Assembly (NCBI GenBank): GCA_013398175.1
Contig: VZRZ01004300.1
Location: 1 to 64,000, forward strand
Source of the DNA: Climacteris rufus
Taxonomy: Eukaryota; Chordata; Aves; Passeriformes; Climacteridae
Direction of reading: 5' to 3'
Length of the DNA stretch: 64,000 bases
Positions 1 to 10,789 of this stretch are shown here, in pieces. Both the position numbers and the translations under genes were made by a program. Each line of letters starts with the position of its first letter. Position 1 is the first letter of the stretch. The notes below the pieces were generated by a model that had not been told where the DNA came from, did no database searches, and saw only the letters and a program-made list of their open reading frames with translations.

Positions 1-118
1 CCGGCAGGCGCCGTGTGCGCTCCACACCGCGGAGCCCGCGCAGCTCCCGCAGAGCGCGGCTGGGAGGGCGCAGCTCAAGAGGACAATATCGAGAGCAAAA
101 GGGCCAGAGGGCAAAGAC
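1..118. other. GC-rich, CpG-rich edge sequence of unknown origin
   Basis: The first 95 or so bases are rich in CpG (for example GCGCGG, CCGCGG, CCCGCGC), unlike the AT-rich introns that follow. It carries no recognisable tensin exon on either strand. It may be the edge of a CpG island in the intron before the PTB exons, or a chimeric contig join. Confidence 0.4.
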
Positions 119-2193
119 CTTCCATCAAGGGGAAAAGACAGCAAGCTACAGTCAGGGCAAAAAGCAAAAAGCCCCAAAGCCTGTGACGCAGTTACTTTTA
201 CACCCCCTGGCTACTCCCAGGGTCTGCTCGCTGCCAGGAGGCCACTGGCCCAGCCCAACATTCCACTGCAGTCCTTTGGTAGAGAACTTTTGCCACCTAA
301 TTGCAGGACCCTCCTCAAGAGCAGTGCCCTTGGTGGTCTCCTACTGAAATGGCTGTCAAGCAAAGTTTCCCCAGAGATAGGGTCTGCCTCCATCTTCTCC
401 TGCCTGAAGCATATGTACAGCTCCTCCCCTACATGCTTCTGACAACCAACGTTGACACAAATCAAAATTGAACTGGTTCCTCACAAAAGTCAAAGCAGAC
501 TGCTGCACAAGCATGGAGCAACACTCTCTCCAGAGCTGGTCTGTTTGACAACTGCCCCTTCAGAAGTGCTGTGTGAGGGCAGTGAGGCAGCTTGGCCACA
601 AGACTCGCTCGTGGCTCCAGTGGAAGACTAAACTGAAAAGGAAGTGGCAACTGTAGCATATTCCTGTGTTATAATGGCACTCATTGGGTGATTTCTGGGG
701 AGAAATCATAGCAACCTGATAACAAAGGACCATGGGAGGGCACGGTCTGGATCCCCTGGGCATGCAGGAGAATAACACAAGGGCTGCATTTCTACTAAGG
801 ACAACCTTATAATTATGCAGGGGTACTCAGAGCATTGTCCAATGTGGTGAGTTAAGATGCCACCACACCTTTTCAGACAGCCTGTTTAACTAGTTCTCCG
901 GATCAGATGCATACTAACAAGGCACATAAGAAGGAGAGCATACCTCTACACAGCTGCTGCAAACCCCCCAGTTTGAGAGCGATACAGATGGTACCAGTGC
1001 ATAGCATCACATCATTTGCAGGTACTCTGGTCAGGGTTCTTCTGTCACATCAAATAAGCTTGTGGTAACACAACTTTTCAGAATGAGTGCTGCACTATGC
1101 ACAAGAACCCATAAAACAGCATCCAGTGAAAAGACACATGACATTTCCTAACAACATACAGAACCAAGTGAAGCACAGGGCATTGTTCTTTAATAATTTT
1201 TTTCAGATTGATGGAACAGTAAGCATTTTCCAGCGGTATTGTTAACCCATATGATGAGAACTTAACCCTGACTGCACACCTTCCTTAGTTGGCTTTCGCA
1301 GACCTTAGACATAATTCTTGAACCTCTGCAACCACAGGTTGAAAATATCCTCTCAAAGGTTATGAGTTATGAAAGAAATGTCCTGCTTAAAAATTGCCAT
1401 GCTCAAAGAAATCTATATATACCTCATACTCTCATGAGACACTCCACTGCAAAGCAAACACAGGGCTGCAGAACACAGAAAGAACCTGGGACATATCCTC
1501 ACAGTGCCCTTTACACTTCTACACAGCACTCTAAATTTGACTGCTTCCTTTACACATCCTTCAATCCAGTCTGAGCTTCAACTTCTCCCAGCCTGCAAGA
1601 TACAAACTTTGGTGACAGTCAAATGCAAGGATAAAGTTTAACAGACCTGCACCCTGTTTGAGAAGCTCCGCAGCTGAATTTGCAGCAGTTTGTGGAGAAG
1701 TTTCTGCTATCTCTTCCAAGGGATCTGCAAATAGAAAACACTGTCCATGTCTTGTATGGACTTGAATCACAAATCAAAGCCCACAGTCAAATATGAGCTC
1801 AGCATTTGTAACTGTGATCTCATCTACTGGACAACTCTTGGCCAGAAACATGAAACAACCTTGTATCTACAATTATAATAATTTATGTGGGCCTTGCACT
1901 GCATCAGGTTTTTTTGCCTCAAGCACCACAGAAGCAATGCTTAACCTTTATTTCCTCACAATAAAAGACATAAATACATAGGCATACGCTGCAGGGACAC
2001 AAATGACGACACATTAAGACAATACTTATAACCTGAAAATATTTTAAATAGTGCGATTTTAATGATCTCATTTGATTTTAACTTAGTAACTTACACTAGT
2101 TTACACACAGAGACTTTGTGTTACCATGATGAAATCCATTAATTATATTTTGATTCAGAAGATGACAACATAATGCTCCTTTCTTCTTAAGTT
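119..2193. repeat. Direct repeat copy A (2,075 bp), contig overlap
   Basis: This block is base-for-base the same, as far as I compared it, as 2195-4269, at an offset of 2,076. It consists of TNS3 intron sequence plus the linker exon. It ends at the assembly gap character at 2194. Complete identity over intron sequence, together with the gap, points to an assembly artefact and not to biology. Confidence 0.95.
1647..1724 (-). CDS. TNS3: TNS3 exon 11, second copy (probable false duplication)
   Basis: Exact copy of the SH2-PTB linker exon, with the same splice sites, inside the first of two identical 2,075-bp blocks separated by one N. It should not be counted as an additional exon: including it would insert a second 26-residue linker, which no tensin family member is known to have. 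The likely cause is two contigs that overlap but were scaffolded rather than merged. Confidence 0.85.
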
Positions 2194-2194
2194 N
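2194..2194. other. Assembly gap (single N)
   Basis: One ambiguous base at the exact junction of the two identical blocks. Some short-read scaffolders write a one-base gap when the estimated gap length is zero or negative, which is what an undetected contig overlap gives. Confidence 0.95.
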
Positions 2195-4269
2195 CTTCCA
2201 TCAAGGGGAAAAGACAGCAAGCTACAGTCAGGGCAAAAAGCAAAAAGCCCCAAAGCCTGTGACGCAGTTACTTTTACACCCCCTGGCTACTCCCAGGGTC
2301 TGCTCGCTGCCAGGAGGCCACTGGCCCAGCCCAACATTCCACTGCAGTCCTTTGGTAGAGAACTTTTGCCACCTAATTGCAGGACCCTCCTCAAGAGCAG
2401 TGCCCTTGGTGGTCTCCTACTGAAATGGCTGTCAAGCAAAGTTTCCCCAGAGATAGGGTCTGCCTCCATCTTCTCCTGCCTGAAGCATATGTACAGCTCC
2501 TCCCCTACATGCTTCTGACAACCAACGTTGACACAAATCAAAATTGAACTGGTTCCTCACAAAAGTCAAAGCAGACTGCTGCACAAGCATGGAGCAACAC
2601 TCTCTCCAGAGCTGGTCTGTTTGACAACTGCCCCTTCAGAAGTGCTGTGTGAGGGCAGTGAGGCAGCTTGGCCACAAGACTCGCTCGTGGCTCCAGTGGA
2701 AGACTAAACTGAAAAGGAAGTGGCAACTGTAGCATATTCCTGTGTTATAATGGCACTCATTGGGTGATTTCTGGGGAGAAATCATAGCAACCTGATAACA
2801 AAGGACCATGGGAGGGCACGGTCTGGATCCCCTGGGCATGCAGGAGAATAACACAAGGGCTGCATTTCTACTAAGGACAACCTTATAATTATGCAGGGGT
2901 ACTCAGAGCATTGTCCAATGTGGTGAGTTAAGATGCCACCACACCTTTTCAGACAGCCTGTTTAACTAGTTCTCCGGATCAGATGCATACTAACAAGGCA
3001 CATAAGAAGGAGAGCATACCTCTACACAGCTGCTGCAAACCCCCCAGTTTGAGAGCGATACAGATGGTACCAGTGCATAGCATCACATCATTTGCAGGTA
3101 CTCTGGTCAGGGTTCTTCTGTCACATCAAATAAGCTTGTGGTAACACAACTTTTCAGAATGAGTGCTGCACTATGCACAAGAACCCATAAAACAGCATCC
3201 AGTGAAAAGACACATGACATTTCCTAACAACATACAGAACCAAGTGAAGCACAGGGCATTGTTCTTTAATAATTTTTTTCAGATTGATGGAACAGTAAGC
3301 ATTTTCCAGCGGTATTGTTAACCCATATGATGAGAACTTAACCCTGACTGCACACCTTCCTTAGTTGGCTTTCGCAGACCTTAGACATAATTCTTGAACC
3401 TCTGCAACCACAGGTTGAAAATATCCTCTCAAAGGTTATGAGTTATGAAAGAAATGTCCTGCTTAAAAATTGCCATGCTCAAAGAAATCTATATATACCT
3501 CATACTCTCATGAGACACTCCACTGCAAAGCAAACACAGGGCTGCAGAACACAGAAAGAACCTGGGACATATCCTCACAGTGCCCTTTACACTTCTACAC
3601 AGCACTCTAAATTTGACTGCTTCCTTTACACATCCTTCAATCCAGTCTGAGCTTCAACTTCTCCCAGCCTGCAAGATACAAACTTTGGTGACAGTCAAAT
3701 GCAAGGATAAAGTTTAACAGACCTGCACCCTGTTTGAGAAGCTCCGCAGCTGAATTTGCAGCAGTTTGTGGAGAAGTTTCTGCTATCTCTTCCAAGGGAT
3801 CTGCAAATAGAAAACACTGTCCATGTCTTGTATGGACTTGAATCACAAATCAAAGCCCACAGTCAAATATGAGCTCAGCATTTGTAACTGTGATCTCATC
3901 TACTGGACAACTCTTGGCCAGAAACATGAAACAACCTTGTATCTACAATTATAATAATTTATGTGGGCCTTGCACTGCATCAGGTTTTTTTGCCTCAAGC
4001 ACCACAGAAGCAATGCTTAACCTTTATTTCCTCACAATAAAAGACATAAATACATAGGCATACGCTGCAGGGACACAAATGACGACACATTAAGACAATA
4101 CTTATAACCTGAAAATATTTTAAATAGTGCGATTTTAATGATCTCATTTGATTTTAACTTAGTAACTTACACTAGTTTACACACAGAGACTTTGTGTTAC
4201 CATGATGAAATCCATTAATTATATTTTGATTCAGAAGATGACAACATAATGCTCCTTTCTTCTTAAGTT
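2195..4269. repeat. Direct repeat copy B (2,075 bp), contig overlap
   Basis: Second copy of the block at 119-2193. It starts directly after the N and runs smoothly into the unique intron sequence after 4269, so this is the copy that joins the rest of the gene. Copy A joins the GC-rich sequence at 1-118. Confidence 0.95.
3723..3800 (-). CDS. TNS3: TNS3 exon 11 of window: SH2-PTB linker
   Basis: 78-bp exon, phase 1-1. The acceptor is TTTTCTATTTGCAG|AT and the donor is CAGGGTGCAG|GTCTGT. The peptide is DPLEEIAETSPQTAANSAAE then LLKQGA, matching the helical linker that precedes the PTB domain in tensin-3. The next exon should begin with a CNVWYLNSVE-like peptide (PTB start). I do not find it between here and base 1, so it should lie outside the window. 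An identical copy of this exon sits at 1647-1724 because of the duplicated contig end. Confidence 0.95.
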
Positions 4270-5480
4270 GAAAAAAACACCTGACCCATTAAGACAGCAG
4301 TGGAATGTAGACCTCCCAATGTTTTGTTAAAAGGAGTGAGAAAACTGTCCACCAGCATGTTATTTCAGGTATATAAATACATGTAAAAAGATCCCACTTA
4401 CTGCTGCATTTATCATGATGTATGATGTCTTTGAAAATAAACAAATGAAGCAGAGAGCCATAATACAGTATGTAACACTATTCACATGTCTACAGCTACA
4501 GTTATCCAAATATTTTAAATACTCCAGGCATTGTATTCTGTCATTAACCACAGAAGATCATCTTAGAATGCATTAATAAATTGGATTAAAAAATAAATCC
4601 AAAATAAAATTTCTTTGTGGTATGTTTATTCAGGACAAGGCAAACACTTCAGTCCTGCACTTCTGGAAGTACAGAGTAAGTTTTCTATTTTACATGAGGG
4701 GAATAAGGAGAACTAGCCCACTTCCACAGTGTTTTGCCATACAAATACAGGAGATCTTTTGTCACGTCTACCACAGCATATTTTTGTGCTAAAATGGTTT
4801 CACTAATGTATTTGCATAAATCAAATGCTATTTCTGTACATTAACATACAGTCTCTAACAAAAGTTTAAAGGGTTCAGTCAAAAACCACAAGAGCATTTA
4901 GCATTTCAATAACGCACCTGGGGTTAACTTCATGTGGGAGAATATCATTCAACTGAATTATTGGCATGAGCATTTTGTTTTTGTCTTAGAGTGGTTTATG
5001 AAATCAGTATAACCAAAATTAGAATTATAATCCCATAAATCAACACAGGCTTCTTGATCATTTACTTAAACAATCCTTGAACCCATGCAAGTTGCTACAC
5101 TCTTCCTGCCAGTGTCACACTCAGGGCCCCATCTGCTCTGTATCTACTTGTTTTGCTATCCAGACTTGAAGGAGTGGTAAAACCTAACCATACATTGGCA
5201 TAGCATGTCTAAAAGTACATTTACCTTCCTACATGCTAAACTACTGTGTGCATTTCCATGATGCATCTGTATTTATGACTAGAATATCAGAGCATGCTCA
5301 CAACTACACTTTGGATAAGGGTCATCACCAACACTGAAGAATCATTTTTACAACACAGCGTCCTCCCTGGTGCATTTTTGCTTAGATGTCAACTTGTGAC
5401 ACATTCACCTGCCTTTAGACAGTGACACTTTGAAGCAAAGCTTGTCTGGGAATATGTGTTCTGTACTTCAAGAAGCATAC
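3801..5480. other. TNS3: Intron between exons 10 and 11
   Basis: 1,680 bp, with ends GTATGC and ATTTGCAG. The first part in window coordinates (3801-4269) belongs to the duplicated contig overlap; the rest is unique AT-rich sequence. Confidence 0.9.
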
Positions 5481-5558
5481 CTCTGTCTGGGATGAGCAGC
5501 TTGCAGGGCAGTGCCAGTGGAGTGATGGAATGCTGATACACCAGAGCTGTCAAACTCC
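5481..5558 (-). CDS. TNS3: TNS3 exon 10 of window: end of SH2 domain
   Basis: 78-bp exon, phase 1-1. The acceptor is TTTTCTGCCCACAG|GG and the donor is CCAGACAGAG|GTATGC. The peptide is GSLTALVYQHSITPLA then LPCKLLIPDR. SLTALVxQHSITPLALPC is the characteristic tensin SH2 C-terminal segment. The exon joins to exon 11, which starts the linker towards the PTB domain. Confidence 0.96.
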
Positions 5559-8260
5559 CTGTGGGCAGAAAAGTAACCACACATGCACAGTTAACTTGGT
5601 GGACAACAAGAAGGCCTAAGTTATGTTTGCTCTAAACTATTTTATAGACTAAGGGCCCACTCTGTTTCCCTTTAAAAAAGTCTCTTGGCACCTAAGCCAA
5701 GACCTTCTTGAACTCATTAATCACAATCATATGCTCCTTTTCCCTGCTTAAATCCTAACCTGAACGTCTGTGCTTCATATGGAGAAAGCACAAAACCAAC
5801 AAAACCAGAAGTCAGTATATTCTTTTCAAGGCTCTTAACTTTTGCTACATTAAATGTAGTAAAATCTTACAAGGGTGGTAAGAGCACAAGTGGTCACTTA
5901 TGCTACATGATGACGTGAAGAAAGAGCAGGGAGTTCTACCTGTTAGCCACCTAATCTTCATGGTCTTGTGTTCTGTCTATGTGCACCTCCATGTTGTAGT
6001 TCTAAAAGTATAAAAGATGTTCGAGGTAAAACCTCTTCCATTCAAAGCAGCAGTGATGTACACAGCATTTTCTATTAAATTATTATTCTTTTCTATTTAA
6101 AGTCACTCTTGCAATTTGATCTTGGCTTAACTGAAGTAATTCAACAATAGCCATCTCTGACATTAATGCATGAGGCTGTACTCTAGGGAGTGAGAGGAAG
6201 GCACAATATTTATCAATCTGTTTGTACAAAAAGCCATTCTTCAATCCCATTTACTAACATGCATCAAACATTGTAATTATGTGCTCGAGAAAAAACCCAG
6301 TTCAACCAAAACCAACCTCAGTCCATCAAAAATGTCTTTGAAACGGAAAGGTGACCCAGTTGTGCAAGGGTCAAACAGAAATGCAAAGACTGATTGATAC
6401 TATTAGTCCTTCACTGTCTCATCCCCATACATGTGTGACAGTGCCTGTTCACCTACTTTGTGAAGCAGTTTTGAGGCTGTACACATTAGGAGATGTTCAA
6501 ACTAAAGGCCTAGTAGGGCTACATATGTGCCACAAACAGGTACTTCAAGATTGAGGTAGGAATGGACTAAAAATTCTGATTTAAAACAAGTCTCATGCCA
6601 ACCACTGATAAACTTCAATCCACCTCTACTTTAAATAGGACTTTCATTTTACATTTGTTAATTTTATGGTAGATGACTGGATGTATTTGGTGTATGTGAC
6701 AAGGCCTGTAACAGGGGGTGGGATGGCTGCAGGATGACCTCTGGGCAGAGTCCAGGGGCTTTTCATGCCAGACACAGCCCATTCCAGCAGACCCACTGTG
6801 TAGCACCTCTGGAAAAAATGTTGGGTGAGACATATCAGAGGGAATGCCACAGACAGAGGAGGAGGAGGAGAAGGAGAAGCACTGGGTATCCAAGCTGCCA
6901 TCCCCCACCCTGTAGGCTCTGGAGGACCTCACATTGGAATAGATGGGACATTTTCTGAAGGACATGTGGTCGACAGAGAACACATGCTGAAACATTTATT
7001 TCCTGCAGGATGGCAGCCCACAGGGAAAGCCCACATCTCAGGAGGGAAAAACTGGGAGGGGGATGAAGCAGCAGAGGAACTGTTCTGTTATGACCATACG
7101 TCCTCACACCCCCTGCAGTGGGTGTGAGGAATATGGGGGGAAGCAGTGAAATTGAGCTTGGAAAAGGGGAAGAAAAAGTGCTATTTAAAACTTGTCTTTG
7201 TTCCTCATGTCAAGGAAACTTCCCTGTCTGACCATCCAGGAGCCACTGTGGCAGTCACTCTCGTACCACCTGAGCTGGGACTGAGGCCCTGTCACAGCTC
7301 CACAGCCCACACTCACACAGTCAGACCACATTTCCTCACCAACTCAACCCCAGATTTCCCTCAGCAGAGTCTCAGACATCCAGATCCTTTAAACAATTTA
7401 ATCTTGGTGCAATAACTTAATAACAAACTAATAGCTCAAGATGGGTGCATCCCAAGGAGGGATACCCTTACAGCCTAAGGGCAGGAAAGTCTGGGGATTG
7501 TGAGGTGCTGCTGTGTCTCTTCAGTGTCTGGTGCCCAGGCCCTTTGTTATGTAAAGGGTCAGCAGGTCATGGCCTCTTGCCTGGGACATCCACAGATCAA
7601 TCTGCAGTTCACAGTGCAGCTTGCAAACTGAGCTCTCTGAACTGACTGTATCCCTCAACATCTCACTACCTGAATATTGATTTTAATTGGAAACACATTA
7701 AAATAATTTCCCCAAAGTTTAGTTTATTTTGCTATATAACTGGTTAGCATCTCCCTGTTTTCACCTCAACCCATGAGCTTTCTCATCCAATTTTCCCCTC
7801 CTACCCCAACTGAGTGGAAAGCAAATGAGTGAGCAGCTAGGTAGGTCTTTGGCTGTTTGCCATTACAGGTAAGGCACTACCATCATATCACATTAGGTAG
7901 CCTGACATAGCATAATGTGAGATACCTCATTCTGGTGTCATTTCTAGCCAGCTTATAAGGAGCATAAATGTAACACAGGGCAAAACTTCCTGAATCAATA
8001 AGGATCATAACAGTGTTCCAGCTTTGGTAGTGGCAGACAAGCTTGACTGTTTGAAGCTTGGTCATGTGCATCTCTGCTAGAGTGCCCTGCACATCTTCTT
8101 CAGGTAACTGTGTACAAGGCTCCTGGAAGCTCAGAATGGGTTCCTACAGAAGTCATCAGGACTCCAACAACAGGACTCTCTCATTTGCATTCCATCCAAC
8201 TCAGCACTGGCAAACCCAACTGTTTCCATTTTCTCTGTCCCTGTGATGCACAGTACTTAC
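5559..8260. other. TNS3: Intron between exons 9 and 10
   Basis: 2,702 bp, with ends GTAAGT and GCCCACAG. The part at 6700-7650 is GC-richer than its surroundings, has a short GGA-rich run near 6858-6880 and a small perfect inverted repeat at 7102-7129. It may be an old unrecognised repeat. Confidence 0.85.
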
Positions 8261-8356
8261 CAAAATATGGTTCATTTGGGCATCCTTTCAAGCGTACCCC
8301 CTTCTGAGTACATTCAATCAGAAAATGCCTTACAAGTTCATTTGACAAATCTCCAA
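8261..8356 (-). CDS. TNS3: TNS3 exon 9 of window: C-terminal half of SH2
   Basis: 96-bp exon, phase 1-1. The acceptor is TTTTTCAACACAG|TT and the donor is TATTTTG|GTAAGT, a near-perfect donor. The peptide is VGDLSNELVRHFLIECTQ then KGVRLKGCPNEPYFG, almost identical to the mammalian TNS3 sequence at this place. The segment forms the later strands and helix B of the SH2 fold and the start of the tensin-specific extension. Confidence 0.96.
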
Positions 8357-10660
8357 CTGTGTTGAAAAAGAAAGAAGAAGCAATGAACAGACAAGTCTCA
8401 CAAATTCGCAGGTCTTTATGAAGCAGTTTTTCCACATTACCACCAAATGTTTTATACACAGAACACAAAGAATACAAAGAGACCTACTCTGCAAGTTACA
8501 AGACGTGTTTAAAAGGCCATTTTGCAAAAAACAAATAAGCAAATAGCTCACTTTAGACAACCAGAGGAAATGGTTTTATATTCTTAAGTGACTGACATCC
8601 AAATATACACTGGTGTCCAAAATGCCCAAGTATGGTCCCAACTACAGAAAGGAACAGAAATCTGGAAAATGAATGGTTGGAAATTTTGATGCACTTGCCC
8701 ATTAAAAAGAACTTATATCCAAAGTGACAAGAAAGTAAAAGTGTGAAAAAATATTGTAATATCCAGTGACTGTTCTGTTCATAGAACTTCTCCAGATTTA
8801 AGCAGGAGTAGATTTAGCTACACAAAGGTAATGATGCCAGCTCTCTCAGTGAAATTTTTAAGTCTCCAAATGTTTGCAGTCTTATGGTAAGTCTCTGCTC
8901 CTGAAAACAAACCATTGCATGAAACACTAACATTTCACTATATTTTATGACAGATTTTATCCAGGAATCTAAGACAAACCAAAATTGTTAAGTTGGATGT
9001 AATGAGGAGATTCAAAGCCCAAGAGACATGCAAAAATTCCCTTGAGATTTAGCATTCATTTAAACATATGCATACACATGCAGATCTATAACTAAGACAA
9101 CTTAAGTATTTCTTGAAAGATGGGTTCACAACATTTCATACCTGACTACAAACTGAATCCTTCTCCAAATAATTAAAAGGTTATTTCTTAGCAACAGGAC
9201 AAAGGTATCCAACCATTCAAACTTTAACAAAAGAGTACAAACACATGTGCTCCCTTTGATCTATCAGGAAACACATCAAGGGTTGACTTGCAGACTAATA
9301 CAGATGAACACATTAATATGGACAGCAGAAACTTCTATGCAAGCAAATATTGCACTGATCACTTTTCCAAACAGCCTACTGTTTGCTGTTGTGCTCTCAC
9401 AAAACTAAAAATAAGTGACTACAAGGTATGTGGGAACGGGAAGCCTGGAACAAGAAACCCTACAGGAAACTGAAAGAATTTGTGCCTTCTGGGATGAAAC
9501 AGTGGAAACCATAAAAGCTCAGTATCATGAAGTGAGAAGTGGAAGAATGCTACAGTCTTACTACTACTTGTCTCTGGTACTACTAACAAAAACTGTTTCT
9601 TAAAGGCTGGCAGAGTTTGAACTTTCACGTCTTCCTGAACGTCACTGATCTCAGTATAAGGAAGATCACTAACACCCACAAGCCACTTTCAATCTACCTC
9701 CTTGTTGCTACCACCACCCCAGTAAACCCACGTCATCTTCATTAAGTAAGACATTGAAGTGGTTCTGCTGATGTTTACTGGCAACAAAAAGGACTACATG
9801 GCAAATTGTTATTATAAACTGTTTCAAGATACCAGATTTAAGCAGAATTTCAAGAGTTACCGTAAAAAAGGTGACCTGTTAAGCTTGCCCCAGAGTAAGC
9901 AAAGCCAAACCCAATAACCCAAACTCAAACCAGCCAAAACCACTGCCATAAAAATGACACTAAGAATAAATGCTTTCCTGTAATCTCAGTTGCATACCTT
10001 ACCAGCCAGCATGTACTAATGGAACATAATAAGCTTTGTAAAAGAAAAATAGCAGCAATAAAAACCACTCCACTATCTCTGCAGTAATACAAATGGAACC
10101 AAGGACACTACAGATATTTGCTGCTGAGTTTCCACACACCGATTAATGTTTCTCTATGTTCTTCTCATTTTACTTTTTGCAACCATCAGGCACGAGTTAT
10201 ACATGGAGGCACTGGAGCTGGCAGAGTAGGTGTATTTCAGCACTTACTTTGAAAAATTATCTTTAGGAACCGCCTCAGATTTACATCTGAAGTAGAACTG
10301 TCTCAAAACAAAACTTTGGGATCAGAAATATTCAGCCCTCCAGCCAAATGAAAACTTTTCATTGTAGTCTGTGAATCAAATGTAGACTTCTGATTGCTAG
10401 GGAAGACCAATTACTAAGTTGACACTGATTTTCTATTAGGTTGATGAGGTACAACACATGCACAGCCACAACACACATACACTTACAAGTCATCATGAAA
10501 CTGTATAGTACAACAGTATCCACACTCATTTAACAAGGCATCAAACGTAGCCTGAAATTCAAGTTGCGCTTATGGGAAGAGGGGAAGATTCCACCAGATT
10601 GTTACCCAGCAATAAGGACTTCCTACTATGTATGGCTTGTTTAATAATATATAGAAGTAC
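8357..10660. other. TNS3: Intron between exons 8 and 9
   Basis: 2,304 bp, with ends GTACTT and AACACAG. AT-rich with nothing I can name. Confidence 0.9.
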
Positions 10661-10789
10661 CTTTCTTTAAGTGCAGCACAGAAGGAGGAGGTGTAGCCAC
10701 CTTCATTGCCAGCCCATAGGCTCCCCGGAAGGAATGACTGTCTCGAACAATGAACGACCCAGGCTCCTTGTCCTTGAGAACAGCAATGG
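10661..10789 (-). CDS. TNS3: TNS3 exon 8 of window: SH2 core with phosphotyrosine-binding arginine
   Basis: 129-bp exon, phase 1-1. The acceptor is CCTTGCAG|CC and the donor is AAGAAAG|GTACTT. It encodes AIAVLKDKEPGSFIVRDS, then HSFRGAYGLAMKVATPPPSV, then LHLKK. The FIVRDS motif supplies the invariant beta-B arginine of the phosphotyrosine pocket (codon at about 10743-10745), equivalent to FLVRES in Src-type SH2 domains. The GAYGLAMKV strand is the usual tensin variant. All key residues are intact, so the SH2 domain should be functional. Confidence 0.96.

Noticed and set aside
15..347. Plus-strand 110-codon open frame at the left edge
   Set aside because: It crosses from the GC-rich edge into duplicated intron sequence and has no recognisable content.
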